Below are positions 36,398-45,956 of a stretch of 64,000 nt of DNA, in pieces (the first letter of the stretch is position 1; every line of letters starts with the position of its first letter). Source of the DNA: JAPOXR01 sp964291445 (GTDB lineage: Bacteria; Pseudomonadota; Alphaproteobacteria; Rhodobacterales; Rhodobacteraceae). The stretch lies in assembly GCA_964291445.2 (NCBI GenBank), contig OZ219863.1, positions 682,001-746,000 of the forward strand. The letters run 5' to 3'. The translations under genes and the position numbers were made by a program. The notes under the pieces were generated by a model. The model was not told the origin of the DNA. It made no database searches and saw only the letters and a list, made by a program, of their open reading frames with translations.

Positions 36398-37705
36398 AAG
36401 GCCTCTCGCCAAAATAGATTGTTCGTTATCTTCGTGGTGACAGGCTGTAGTTCCACTCGCCGTGGAAGGGATTCCTTCGGATGGCAAGGTCTTCCATGTG
36501 ATCGTCGGTGACCTTGACCCCGAGCGGATAGGTGTTGTCGTCGAGGTCTGAGTGTATGACGAGGCCGGCGCCTGTCGTGGTGGCTGCGATCAGCTTGACG
36601 ATTACCTGGTAGCTGACGAGGGGCCTGCCGCGCCAGTTCTGGGTGATGTGGCAGAACATGCGGTGTTCGATCTTGTTCCACTTGCTGGTTCCGGGCGGGA
36701 AGTGGGCGACCGAGACGGTCAGCCCGAGTTCATCGGCAAGCTTCTGGAGTTCGAGTTTCCACAACCGGCTGCGGCTGCTGTTGGAGCCGCCGCCGTCGGC
36801 GGTGATGAGCAGGCGCCTGGCATCGGGGTAGAGCGGGCGTCCCATGTGCTGCCACCAGCGACGCAGGGTCTCAACGGCGAATGTCGCCGTGTCGTGGTCG
36901 ATGCCGACGCTGACCCAACCGGCATTGGCGGTGAGATCGTAGACGCCGTAGGGGATCGCCTTGCCCAGGTCTGGATCGGGGAAGTCATGCACCTTCACGG
37001 CCTCAGGTTCACCCTTGGGGCGCCATTCACGGCCGCCATTGCGGTATTGGCCAATGATTTCCTTCTTCTTGGTATCAACCGACACCACGGGTTGGCCCAT
37101 CCTCTGGAAGGCGCGCACCCGGCGGTCGATGCGGCGAAACTGCGCATCCCGGTCCGGATGCTGGCGCCCTTCCAGTGTCTTGGCATTGGCTTGAAGGCTG
37201 TATCCCAGTGCATGCAACTGCCGGTTCACCGTGCGCTCGCTGACCGGGTGACCCTCGGCCGTAAGCCGGTCCGCCAGATGCGCGGCGCTGTTGCATGTCC
37301 AGCGCAATGGGCTCTCCGGATCACCTCGCGTCACCGGCTCAAGCTGACGCTCCAGCGCCACCACAAGGTCCGGGTCCAGCTCCGTCACACGCTTGCGCCC
37401 GCCACCGGGCCGACGCAATCGCCCCGATGGCGCCTCGCCGGAAGCCTCGGCAACCACGCCGGACGCAAGCTCCTTCAGGCCTGCCCGAACAGTGCCGCGC
37501 GACATGCCCGTCGCCTCAGCCACCCTTGCAATGCCTCCGCGCCCGATGGCGCGCGCTTCCGTCGCCGCCCACAGGCGCCGGGCGCGTTCGTCAAGAACCG
37601 GGCGCAACCCCACAAACTTGAAGCGAAGCGTGTCAACCATACCATCCATGGTAGCATGGATAACTGATCCCGCCAAAAAGGACAAGTTATTTTGGCGAGA
37701 GTCCT
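36398..37705 (-). mobile_element. ISAzo13-family insertion sequence
   Basis: This is a 1,308-bp IS with imperfect terminal repeats of the form AAGGnCTCTCGCCAAAATA at each end (36398-36416 and 37688-37706). It inserted into the right inverted repeat of the RIT element. Removing 36398-37705 restores that repeat perfectly; a short TA duplication cannot be excluded, so boundaries are good to about 2 bp. Confidence 0.8.
36426..37640 (-). CDS. ISAzo13-family transposase
   Basis: This 404-residue transposase has an N-terminal helix-turn-helix region (GGIARVAEATGMSRGTVRAG) and RPGGGRKRVTELDPDLV, then a DDE-type catalytic domain: VVSVDTKKKEIIGQYRNGG carries the first Asp, RLLITADGGGSNSSRSRLWK the second, and HFPPGTSKWNKIEHRMFCHI the Glu. 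I start at 37640 (MVDTLRFKFVGL); an ATG at 37649 is also possible. The frame is intact, so this IS may still be active. Confidence 0.9.
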   Translation of the reverse strand: MVDTLRFKFVGLRPVLDERARRLWAATEARAIGRGGIARVAEATGMSRGTVRAGLKELASGVVAEASGEAPSGRLRRPGGGRKRVTELDPDLVVALERQLEPVTRGDPESPLRWTCNSAAHLADRLTAEGHPVSERTVNRQLHALGYSLQANAKTLEGRQHPDRDAQFRRIDRRVRAFQRMGQPVVSVDTKKKEIIGQYRNGGREWRPKGEPEAVKVHDFPDPDLGKAIPYGVYDLTANAGWVSVGIDHDTATFAVETLRRWWQHMGRPLYPDARRLLITADGGGSNSSRSRLWKLELQKLADELGLTVSVAHFPPGTSKWNKIEHRMFCHITQNWRGRPLVSYQVIVKLIAATTTGAGLVIHSDLDDNTYPLGVKVTDDHMEDLAIRRNPFHGEWNYSLSPRR

Positions 37706-37780
37706 TAGGCGCATCAATCAGGCGGGATCCAGAATAATCCAGAATCCAGAATAACGGATCTTATTCCGTCTTCGGAATAA

Positions 37781-37812
37781 GATCCGGACGTGCGCGTTAA
37801 CGCATCCGGCTC
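37781..37812 (-). ncRNA. Group II intron domain V
   Basis: On the minus strand GAGCCGGATGCG, a TTAA tip and CGCGCACGTCCGGATC form the conserved 32-34 nt hairpin at the ribozyme's catalytic centre. It overlaps the last codons of the reverse-transcriptase gene. Domain VI should follow at once but is now 4.7 kb away. Confidence 0.75.
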
Positions 37813-39289
37813 TTGCCTTGGGTGTTGACGGCAAGGCGCTGGGCCGGCCACGGGTGACGGATGGTGGGTTTTGGCCAGTGGAAGCCGATGAGGCGATCCA
37901 GTGCTGACCATTGGTAGCGGTCCTTCTGCGAGCGCCTGCGCAGGGTGCGCAGGAACATGTGTCTGACCGCGCGTACGAATGCCTTGAGAGCACGCGATGT
38001 GCCGGGGACGGCGTAGTAGTTCAGCCATCCATTGATGACCCTTCCGAGCCATCTGGCCGTGTCGTGCGTGCTCCAGTGCATTCGCCTCCGGAGCTCCTCC
38101 TTGATCCGTCTGAGGGTGCGTCTCACCCGATCTCGTGCTGGTTTGCGCCCGACCCGGAACTTCCCTTTCAGGGTCTTGGCGCAAAAGTGCGTCATGCCCA
38201 AATAGTCGAAGGTCTCCGGTTTGCCCTGCCCCCGGCTCTTTCGGTCCACTCTTGCGAACCGTCCGAACTCGATGAGCCGGGTCTTATCGGGGTGCATCTC
38301 CAGCCCGAACCTGGCCAGCCTTTCCCTCAGATCGTCCATGAAGCTCTCTGCTTCCCACCGGTGTTGGAAGCCGACGACGAAGTCATCCGCGTAGCGAACA
38401 ATGATCATGTCGCCTTTGCTCTTCCGTCTGCGCCATGATCTGTGCACCCAGAGATCAAACACGTAATGCAGGTAGACGTTGGCCAGGATTGGCGAGACAA
38501 TCGCCCCCTGGGGCACGCCTCTGCCCGCGTCCGTCCAGTCTGTGCCTTCCATGACGCCAGCATTCAACCATTTGGTGATGAGACGGACGACCCGCTTGTC
38601 TCCGATGCGATGTTCCAGGAACCGGACAAGCCAGTCCCGGTCCAGATTGTCGAAGAATCCGCGTATGTCCGCGTCAAGGATCCAACTGATCTTGCGCTGC
38701 TCAATTCCAACCGTGAGCGCATCAAGCGCACCCTGCGCTCCGCGTCCCGGTCGGAACCCGTAGCTGAACCCGAGGAACTCCGTCTCGTAGATCGGCACCA
38801 GAATCGTGTCCGCCACCGCCTTCTGGACGATCTTGTCTTCCATTGAGGCGATGCCGAGCGGTCGTGTTCCGCCGTCCGGCTTGGGTATCTCGACCCGCCG
38901 GACCGGCGGCGCACGATACGCTCCCCTGTGTATGCGGGCATGAAGGTCGACCAGACGGTCTCCCAGACCTTCCGCATACATGTCCCACGTCCCACACCGG
39001 CGGCAGCGACACGCTTGAGCGCGTGGAACGCTTCTTCCAGCACGGGCACCGTGATGTGGTGCAGGAGCGAGGTCAGACGCTCATCCGGGTTCCTCTTTGC
39101 AGCTTGCCGTATCCGGTCGGCCGCATGTGACACGCTTGCCCGCTTCTGCGCGCGGCGCGTGTTTTGGCTTCCCGGATTTCCCTCGGCCCCGGCCCTTGGC
39201 TCCACCGGCTCCGCCGGGCGTGGCCGCCCCTTGTTCGCAGGCTTCACGGCTACTATGGCCGGGTCTGACTTCTCCAGACCTTTCGTCAT
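37797..39289 (-). pseudogene. ltrA: Group II intron reverse transcriptase/maturase, frameshifted
   Basis: The N terminus (MTKGLEKSDPAIVAVKPANK) and DERLTSLLHHITVPVLEEAF lie in one frame, from the ATG at 39289 to about 38990. The rest, MYAEGLGDRLVDLHARIHRG onward, lies in another. The join reads GTGGGACG where related proteins need codons for V-D-G-V-T, consistent with a 7-nt deletion at 38985-39000. After it the protein is complete: RPLGIASMEDKIVQKA, GFSYGFRPGRGAQGALDAL, GVPQGAIVSPILANVYLHYV, the catalytic YADD in IIVRYADDFVVGF, and the maturase X domain (LGRVINGWLNYYAV). Without N-terminal fusion the maturase is probably inactive. Confidence 0.8.
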
Positions 39290-39661
39290 TGGCTTCGGGT
39301 CTCCCCTCCTTTCCGTTGCGGCCCCGCACGACTGCGGGGCGGCCTGGAGACCTCCCAGGTCCCGGTGACGTGCTTCTGCATGTGCCATGGTTCTTCGACC
39401 CCGGGATGCCTTCTTCCGCCTCACCAATTCGGCTTGGAAGTGCTGCCTTCAACCACTTGAACAGTCTCGGCGCATCCGATTGGACAGTTTCGAGGCTCAA
39501 TCGCCCGTCCCACGCATGCCGCTGCCGACGCTTCGCCTGACACCTCGCGGTGTCCGGCGCACGGCTCGCGGTGAAAGTCGGTGGTTAACCTTTCCTTTCC
39601 GCGGGACTTTCACCCGCTGCACGTTCACCAGTTAGCCTGGCGCTCTCAAAATCTGTCGCAC

Positions 39662-41021
39662 CCATCATGTCGATGCGGTTGGCAAGGGATTGAACCGAGG
39701 CAAAAACATGTCGACCGGCGCGCGGACGCTCGCCACCGACCAGCCTCTCGCCGAATCCCGGCTCGCGCAGGACCAGTTGGAAGACCTGCTGGCTTTGCCG
39801 GAGGATCTCGTCGCGGTGCGCAACAAACAGCAGTGAGCGCCCCACACCCTGATCGCGCAGTCGCTTGAAGTCGAAGGCGGCAATCCAGGTCTTGCCGGTG
39901 CCGGTCGCTGCAACCACCAGGTTGCGGCAATGTCCGCGCAGGCGCTCCGCTTCCAGGGCTTCGAGCGCCGACTCCTGGTGTGGCTTCGGCGACACGTCAA
40001 CCAGCAGAGAATGGGCCGCACCGGCCTGGCCCCCGCCACCACGCTGGCTGTCGAGCGCATCCTGCAGCTGCTCCCTGTCATCGGGCTCAGCCGAATAATC
40101 CTCGAATTCCGGCTCCTGCCAGTATTGCTCGAAAGTTGCATTGAAACGTTCGATCACCGCGGGGTTTTCGACGGCGCTGACCCGGACATTCCATTCAAGC
40201 CCGTCAACCTGTGCCCAATGGGTGAGATTCGACGAACCGATATAGGCGGTATGCAGCCCGCTATTGCGGTGAAACAGCCACGCCTTGGCATGGAGGCGAG
40301 TCCTTGCGACCTCGTAGGACACCTTCACCCGGGCGCCGAGCCCGACAAGTGTGTCCAGTGCCCTGCGTTCGGTCGAACCGGTATAGACACTGGTAATGAC
40401 CCGCAACTCGGCCCCTGCCTTCACCCGATCGGCAAGTTCCGATTGAAACAGCCGCAAGCCGGAATGACGCACGAAGGCGCAAAGCAGGTCAATCCGGTCA
40501 GCGCTCGGAATCTCGCGGTTGACCTCGCCGGCAATCTGCGTGTCCCGCCCGCCATTGACCAGCAGGCTGGTCTGGCGAAGCGAGTGGATCGGCCGTGACG
40601 TCGGGCATGGCTCCCCGGCCAGCGGGTCAGGACGTGCCACCTCCAGCAACAATGCCTCCGCATCGGCGATCCTGTCCCTGGTGTCCACGTCGCCCCCACG
40701 CAGCAAATCAAGGAGCCGATTGACCAGCGACAGCTGCTCGGAGACCTCGATCCCGTCAAGCTTCCGGCGAAGATGGCGATAGATGTGACGGGCAAGCAGC
40801 TCGGACCGGACGGTGCTGTCGGCCTTCCCGGTATTGATCCACCAGCCTTCATCCTTCAGCTCGCCGAGTTTGGCCTCAAGCGCCGCCGTCAGCAATTCTT
40901 CGTAGAGGCCGGTCCTGAGCCTGCGGGTCATGGTTGGTGACGGCGAGAAGTCGGGAAATGCACCATCGGCCCGCCATACCATGCCTGCCACACCTGAGCC
41001 ACATTGATTGGCGTCCGACAT
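39662..41021 (-). CDS. PLD-like/DEAD helicase/DUF3427 protein, 5' part (interrupted gene)
   Basis: This is the first half of the helicase. Residues 30-135 contain a helical region (LRTGLYEELLTAALEAKLGE). Residues about 150-330 are phospholipase-D-like with the HKD-type motif RLHAKAWLFHRNSGLHTAYI then GSSNLTH. Then comes helicase lobe 1: HQESALEALEAERL, Walker A VVAATGTGKTWIAAFDFKRL and motif Ia LLFVAHRDEILRQS. The true coding part ends at 39662 after RIDMM; the open frame runs on into intron sequence to 39585. I start at the ATG at 41021; a later one at 40931 is possible. Family members are often found with restriction or defence genes. Confidence 0.82.
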
Positions 41022-41096
41022 CCAAACTTCCCGCCGCCGGTCCAACGACCCGAGAGCGGTATGGTGCAACGGACAAGATCCGTTTCCGGTCCAGGG

Positions 41097-42569
41097 CTAG
41101 CCGCGGTTGAAGCGGTTGGTCATGTCATCCCAGGCCGGCGCCAACTCCAGCAACCCGTCCCAGAAGGATTGATTGCGGCGAATATCGAATTCGGCCATTG
41201 ATATTCCCTGCTGCTCGACCCAGGTGAAATAGCCCAAATTGAAAATCCGCTCGCGGTCGAACCGGCCAAGCTCCTGCACGTGATCGATTGCGGCGCCGAG
41301 GATGTAGCGGCCATAGGTCTCGGCAGCCGCCACCTCGCCGAACCGCCCGCCGAACTGGCCAATTTCGGTGCGGTCCATCTCGGTCTGGTACATGTCGGCA
41401 CCATCGGTCGCCACCGTCAGCACCACGTCATTCTCCTCGAGATCCATGTATTTGGCATACTTGATGGCGCCGATGATATTGGCAATCGATGACAGGCCGA
41501 GGCTTCCGAGGCTGGTGATCAATTGCTGGCCGATCCCCTTGTGGTCGGAAAGAAATCTTCGCCCGACCGATGAATTGAACAGGAGGTTCAGCCCATCGCA
41601 GGCACGGTCTGACACCCCGATGATGAAGTCCGATGCCATGACATTGTGAATCAGTGGGATATGCTTGTCGCCAATTCCCTGGATATTGTGCTCGCCGTAT
41701 CCGCCATAGAGCAGTGTCGGGCACTCAACCGCTTCGACCACGCCGGTATCGGTGCCCAGCACCTGCTTCAGGTGATCGGCGGCGGCCAGGGTTCCAGCCG
41801 AGCCGGATGCCGCTACCAGGGCGCGCGGGCGCAACCCGCCATCCATGTCCAGATGCTCGAATATCCTCTGCAACGCCGGGCCAGTGACCGACCGATGAAT
41901 GACATAGTTGCCGCATTCGGTGAACTGATTGAGGATCAAATTCCCCGGATCCTCCGCCAATTTGTGGCAGGCATCGTAGATCTCCTTCACGTTGCTCTCG
42001 GTGCCGGGCGTGCGAATGATGTCATCGGGATCGGCAAGCCAGGCTTCGAGCCAGTCGAATCGCTCCTGGCTCATGCCTTCCGGAAGTACCGCTGCCGACC
42101 GGCACCCCAGCAACCTGCCAATCGCCACGCCGCCGCGGCAATAATTGCCGGTCGACGGCCACACCGCCCGGTGCCTGGCCAGGTCGAAGGAGCCGGACAG
42201 GAGATGCGGAAGCAGGCAGCCAAATGCCGCCAGCACCTTGTGCGCCCTGATCATCGGGAAGCGGTTGCCCAGCGCAACCACGATCCTGGCCCTGACGCCG
42301 GTCAGGTTCCCGGGAAGGACAATGTGCTCGGGCACATTGGACAGTGACCGTCGGTCGGCACCATTGTGCCAGTGCACCCGAAAGAGGTTGCAGGGGTCCG
42401 GTTTATCCGGATCGGCGCTGGCGATGTCGGCCGATTTTTGCGCCAGTTTGCCTACAGGGTCGGCCAGCTCCCCGATACGGGGCAGGATCACGCCGGCCTC
42501 CCGCAACAGCCTGGCATTGCGATCACGCGCTGCCTGATCGACAATTCCTTGCTCAGCTCCCGGCAACAT
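41097..42569 (-). CDS. PLP-dependent fold-type II enzyme (cysteine synthase/threonine dehydratase-like)
   Basis: This 490-residue protein belongs to the tryptophan-synthase-beta superfamily. The PLP Lys is K111 in FPMIRAHKVLAAFGCLLP; VWPSTGNYCRGGVAIGRLLG gives the substrate-binding STGN loop; ALVAASGSAGTLAAADHLKQ is the phosphate-binding Gly/Ser loop. It is longer than cysteine synthase (about 310) and unlike EutB in size. The ATG at 42569 has GGAGG 7 nt upstream. It ends a minus-strand cluster with M24, M20 and maleate-isomerase-like genes, so it probably lyses an amino acid intermediate made by them. Confidence 0.75.
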   Translation of the reverse strand: MLPGAEQGIVDQAARDRNARLLREAGVILPRIGELADPVGKLAQKSADIASADPDKPDPCNLFRVHWHNGADRRSLSNVPEHIVLPGNLTGVRARIVVALGNRFPMIRAHKVLAAFGCLLPHLLSGSFDLARHRAVWPSTGNYCRGGVAIGRLLGCRSAAVLPEGMSQERFDWLEAWLADPDDIIRTPGTESNVKEIYDACHKLAEDPGNLILNQFTECGNYVIHRSVTGPALQRIFEHLDMDGGLRPRALVAASGSAGTLAAADHLKQVLGTDTGVVEAVECPTLLYGGYGEHNIQGIGDKHIPLIHNVMASDFIIGVSDRACDGLNLLFNSSVGRRFLSDHKGIGQQLITSLGSLGLSSIANIIGAIKYAKYMDLEENDVVLTVATDGADMYQTEMDRTEIGQFGGRFGEVAAAETYGRYILGAAIDHVQELGRFDRERIFNLGYFTWVEQQGISMAEFDIRRNQSFWDGLLELAPAWDDMTNRFNRG

Positions 42570-42722
42570 GCCTGTTCCTCCCGGTGGATTTCGACCCGGG
42601 GAGAAGTCTCCCGGCACCCCGCCCTGCCTTACTCGCACGGGCATCAGGTGCCAACCTCCGTTGAATTGTCCAGAAAGTCGGGAGGAATGGAGACACCACT
42701 CAGGCGTCCCACTGCCATGCAG

Positions 42723-43893
42723 CTACGACCCGAGAATGACCTCCTTCAGCGATATCGGATGGTCGGTGACCCTCTCCCAGCCATCTTTGGTAACGATGAA
42801 GCTGTCACCGATTTGGGCGCGGAAGGTCTCGACCGACACCGAACCATCGACGGCCAGCACCATGCCGGGCTGCAGGATCGTCTTGTCGCCGGTGACCAGC
42901 TGCGGTGTTTCGAGAAAGCTGAACCCGGTCGCTCTACCGCAGCGGAAGGGATAGTCGTGGCCGGCACTCCTGATCACCTCGGCATAGGCGGCATGAACGC
43001 TCTCGGCAGTCACGCCTGGCCGCAGCTCGTCAAGGGCCGCCTTCTGACTGGCCACCGCCACCTCGTAGATGTCGGCCTGCGACTTGTCGGCAATCTCGCC
43101 AATCCAGAATGTCCGGTCAAAGCCCAGTTTGAAGCGGTGAAAATTGGTCATGCCGCAGAAGCAGAGGAACACCGGCTCGCCGCGGCGCATGATGCGCGTC
43201 GTTGCCCGGTGGTGGGTCCTGATGATGGTGTCTCCCGAAGCCATAATCTGCAGGAAATGCGAATTTGGCGACATGTCGGCGTCATCGTAATGGGCCGCCA
43301 GCAGTTCCGCCGCCTTGCGGGTTCCGGCCTCGGCCGTGGCAATGGCCACCTCGTATTCGGGCACGCCGTCGGCAATGGTGGCCCGTCCTGCCTCCATCAT
43401 CGCCATCGCCACCTGCCCGGCATGACGGGCCAACTGCAATTCCTCCGCCGACTTGATCATGCGCATCTGCGCCAGGATGCCGGTTGCAGCGGTCAGCCTC
43501 GACGGCTCGACCAATTCACCGACATAGGCACGGACCACCGGCGGCATGCGCTCGGGCTCGATGGCGATGCGTTCGGCTTTTCGAACCAGCCTTGGCAATT
43601 CCCGGCGCCATTCCTCGCCCATGCCGTCATTCCAGGGAGCAATCCGGCCAATATGGGCTGTTGCCCTTGCCGTATTCAGATCAAGCTCCGGGGTGATGAG
43701 CAGATTGTCGCCATCCCTGGTGACTGCGAGAATGGTCGGGCGTCCGAACTCCATATGCAAATAGTCGTGGTGGCCAGAACAGGCGAGACAATCCGGTCAG
43801 GTAGTAGACATTGTCCTCGTCGGTGATCAGCGCCAGGTCAATCCCGGCATTGCCGAGGCACGAGCCGAATTCCTGCATCCGTGATGCGAACAT
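42723..43893 (-). pseudogene. M24 family creatinase-like protein, DoeA-like, frameshifted
   Basis: The start is the ATG at 43893, 5 nt after GGGAGG. The first 32 codons or so (MFASRMQEFGSCLGNAGIDL ... NVYYLTGLS) give the creatinase N-terminal domain; then about 10 extra bases at 43776-43785 shift the frame. The remainder continues as GHHDYLHMEFGRPTILAV to the end at 42723. The C-terminal domain has CFCGMTNFHRFKLGFDRTFW and GRATGFSFLE, where metallopeptidases have a metal-binding GHGIG, so it is a non-metal M24 protein such as ectoine hydrolase DoeA. The first 10 bases could instead be a sequencing error. Confidence 0.75.
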
Positions 43894-43895
43894 CG

Positions 43896-45050
43896 TCACC
43901 TCCCTTGCTGCCCCGGAACGGGGAGCCGGTCACGGACAAGTTCTGTCCACAATGCCGTGCCGAGAGGCAGCAGATCATCGTTGAAATCATAGTCGCTAGC
44001 GTGCAACGGCTGTGCATACGACCCCTCTACCCCGTTGCCCAGCAGCATGAAGCAGCCGGGAATGGCGGCGGCGAAGTGGGCAAAATCCTCGGAAAAGCTC
44101 ATTGGAGGCCGGTCTGCCACCGCATCGAGCCCGGCCCGGCCGGCGGCCCGAACAACCGCCGCCACCGGCACCTCGGCATTGATCGTCTCGACGAAATCGG
44201 TGCTGAACCCGATTTCGGCCGACAGACCATGGGCAGCGGCGATACCGCCGGCGATGCGTCGCAGATGGCCCTCGATGCGGTCGCGGTCCCCGGCGCCGCG
44301 GGCCCGCACTTCACCCATCACCGTTGCCGATGCCGGCAGCACGTTGCGCTGGCCATCGGTGCGGAAGTCGGTCACCGACACCACGGCACCGCTTCCCGGT
44401 TCAAGCTTGCGCGAGATGATGGTCTGCAGGGCGAGGATGATCTCGGCACCGGCAGTGATGGCGTCACCGCAATTCTGCGGCATCGATGCATGTCCGCCCT
44501 GGCAATGAATGGCAATCTCGAACAGGCTCTCCGAGGAACATATCAGGCCGGGACGGGTCGACACCCGCCCGAGGGGCTCGCCGGGAAGGTTGTGGATGGC
44601 ATAGACTTCCTCGATCGGAAACCGCTCCAGGACTCCCTCGCCGATCATTGCCCTTGCACCGGTGCCCTGCTCTTCATCGGGCTGGAAGATGAACACCGCA
44701 ACACCGTCGAAACCGGGGTCGGCAGCCAACTCCCGTGCGGCGCCGAGCAGCATCGTCATGTGGCCATCATGCCCGCAGGCATGCATCACTCCCGGATTCT
44801 CGGATGGATATCCGTGGCGGCTCTTCTCGTGGATGGGAAGGGCATCCATGTCGGCCCGCAACCCGATGCCCCGGTTGCCATGACCGGCCCGGAGAATGCC
44901 GATCACCCCGGCGCCGGTATGCACCTCAAGTCCCAGCCCCCGCAGGAATTCCGCGATCCTGGCCCTGGTGCGCGCCTCGCGCATCCCGAGTTCGGGGAAA
45001 CGGTGGAATTCCTGCCGCAACTCGGCAAGACTGACTTCATCGACGCCCAC
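43896..45050 (-). CDS. M20 family amidohydrolase/deacylase (DoeB2-like candidate)
   Basis: This 384-residue M20 metallohydrolase has metal-site motifs LRADMDALPIHE, PGVMHACGHDGHMTMLLGAA, IFQPDEEQGTGARAMIGEG, YAIHNLPGEP, and PMSFSEDFAHFAAAIPGCFM near the end. It removes an acyl or amidino group from an amino-acid derivative. Beside a DoeA-like hydrolase, an N-acetyl-diaminobutyrate deacetylase (DoeB2) is a fair guess, though N-acyl amino acid or hippurate hydrolases look alike. I start at the GTG at 45050 because GGGGAG lies about 9 nt upstream. Confidence 0.82.
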   Translation of the reverse strand: MGVDEVSLAELRQEFHRFPELGMREARTRARIAEFLRGLGLEVHTGAGVIGILRAGHGNRGIGLRADMDALPIHEKSRHGYPSENPGVMHACGHDGHMTMLLGAARELAADPGFDGVAVFIFQPDEEQGTGARAMIGEGVLERFPIEEVYAIHNLPGEPLGRVSTRPGLICSSESLFEIAIHCQGGHASMPQNCGDAITAGAEIILALQTIISRKLEPGSGAVVSVTDFRTDGQRNVLPASATVMGEVRARGAGDRDRIEGHLRRIAGGIAAAHGLSAEIGFSTDFVETINAEVPVAAVVRAAGRAGLDAVADRPPMSFSEDFAHFAAAIPGCFMLLGNGVEGSYAQPLHASDYDFNDDLLPLGTALWTELVRDRLPVPGQQGR

Positions 45051-45128
45051 GAGTCTATCTCCCCGGAGTTTCCAGGCCGGTCCGCTCCAGGGGCGGTCGA
45101 GCGTGGCTCCCCAAATTCGACGGGCCAA

Positions 45129-45956
45129 TCAACATCGGCAGTCCTGGCGCCGTGACCCGGTCCGGTCCCGGGGCAGCAGGGACGCCCCTTCCTGTTCGAA
45201 GATCCGGCCAAATCCCTGCAACCGGTCGGTGATGCCCGCCCGTCGCAGGCAACTCCAGAACTGCGCCTGGTTGGAGGTGATCACCGGCTTGTCGATTGCC
45301 TGCTCGATCTCCTCGACAACTTCCAGCGCCCGGATGCCGCCACAACTCAGGAAGATTGCATCGGCGCCCGGCTGGTCGATGGCAATGGCAAATTCCCGCC
45401 AGTAATCCGGCGTGACCTTCCCCATCTCGGTCCCGGTCTCCAGGTTGAGGCCCTGGACATCCAGGATCTCGAAGCCCTTTCCCAGCAGAAACTCCGCCTC
45501 GGCGGTGTTGACCTCGTCAAGATACGGTGTCCCCACGACAAGCTTCCGCGCGCCCAGCTCGTTCAGCGCATCGACCACCCCCCGGACCAGGCACATCGGT
45601 CGTGCCCAGGGAGCGCCCCTGGCGATCTCCGCCAGCACCCGCTCCTCGCCGATCACGATCGATCCGCTGGTGCAGCTGTAGCTCACGACATCAGGTCTGA
45701 GGTCGGGCTGAATCCGGGATGCCGCCTCGGCCATGTGCTCGACGTGACGGGACAGGGTCTCGTTGGTGGTGTGATCCTCGGTCTTCAGCCGGGTGAAATG
45801 CACCGCCACCCCCTCGGGAGCCATGTCGAAGAAATCCGCCTCCGAGGCAAGATCTGTAGACATGAGAATAAAACCCAGGCGGGCGCGGTGGTGACGGCCA
45901 CCATCCATGACGGGGCGCCAGTTCCTCGAGAAGACGGTATCGCCGGATCTGAACAT
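45129..45956 (-). CDS. Maleate isomerase/Asp-Glu racemase family protein (EutA-like)
   Basis: This 275-residue protein carries the two catalytic Cys of the Asp/Glu racemase superfamily, in VVSYSCTSGSIVIGEE and AIFLSCGGIRALEVVEE. The N terminus (RARLGFILMSTDLASEADFF) and HFTRLKTEDHTTNETL match the maleate isomerase/arylmalonate decarboxylase/EutA group. I use the ATG at 45956 with GGAG 9 nt upstream. It is the first gene of the minus-strand catabolic cluster, 78 bp before the M20 gene. Confidence 0.8.
   Translation of the reverse strand: MFRSGDTVFSRNWRPVMDGGRHHRARLGFILMSTDLASEADFFDMAPEGVAVHFTRLKTEDHTTNETLSRHVEHMAEAASRIQPDLRPDVVSYSCTSGSIVIGEERVLAEIARGAPWARPMCLVRGVVDALNELGARKLVVGTPYLDEVNTAEAEFLLGKGFEILDVQGLNLETGTEMGKVTPDYWREFAIAIDQPGADAIFLSCGGIRALEVVEEIEQAIDKPVITSNQAQFWSCLRRAGITDRLQGFGRIFEQEGASLLPRDRTGSRRQDCRC

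Larger units (their letters stand above)
36365..37761 (-). repeat. Right terminal inverted repeat of the RIT element, split by an IS
   Basis: The inner 33 bp lie at 36365-36397 and the outer 56 bp at 37706-37761. Joining them exactly reproduces the complement of the left repeat, with no extra or missing base. Confidence 0.85.
33070..37779. mobile_element. RIT element (three tyrosine recombinases) carrying an IS
   Basis: The element has perfect 89-bp terminal inverted repeats: left 33070-33158, right 36365-36397 plus 37706-37761 (split by an IS). Between them lie three overlapping tyrosine recombinase genes, the layout known as Recombinase In Trio. AGATCCG occurs at 33070-33076 and 37780-37786, so the insert is flanked by a 7-bp direct repeat. 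Removing it rejoins group II intron domains V and VI. The right end carries 18 extra bases with TATTCCG/CGGAATA arms. Without the IS the element is about 3.4 kb. Confidence 0.85.
33031..39661 (-). mobile_element. Group II intron (interrupted by a RIT element)
   Basis: On the minus strand the intron starts at 39661 with GTGCGAC, directly after the helicase codons for RIDMM. A typical 5' region follows (GGGTGAAAGTCCCGC near 39615-39601), then the reverse-transcriptase gene. Domain V lies at 37781-37812 (GAGCCGGATGCG ... CGTCCGGATC hairpin). Domain VI is displaced to 33031-33069 (a GGGGACCGGG-GCAA-CCCGGTTCCC stem) by insertion of the RIT element. Without it the intron is about 1.9 kb, a normal size. 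The exact 3' splice base near 33031-33038 cannot be fixed; the candidates ending in AC or AT do not restore the helicase frame simply. Confidence 0.8.

Noticed and set aside
37756..37785. A 13-bp perfect hairpin taken at first for a terminator
   Set aside because: It is made by the junction of the RIT end with the intron domain V edge (GGATC/AGATCC copies), so it is explained by the insertion.
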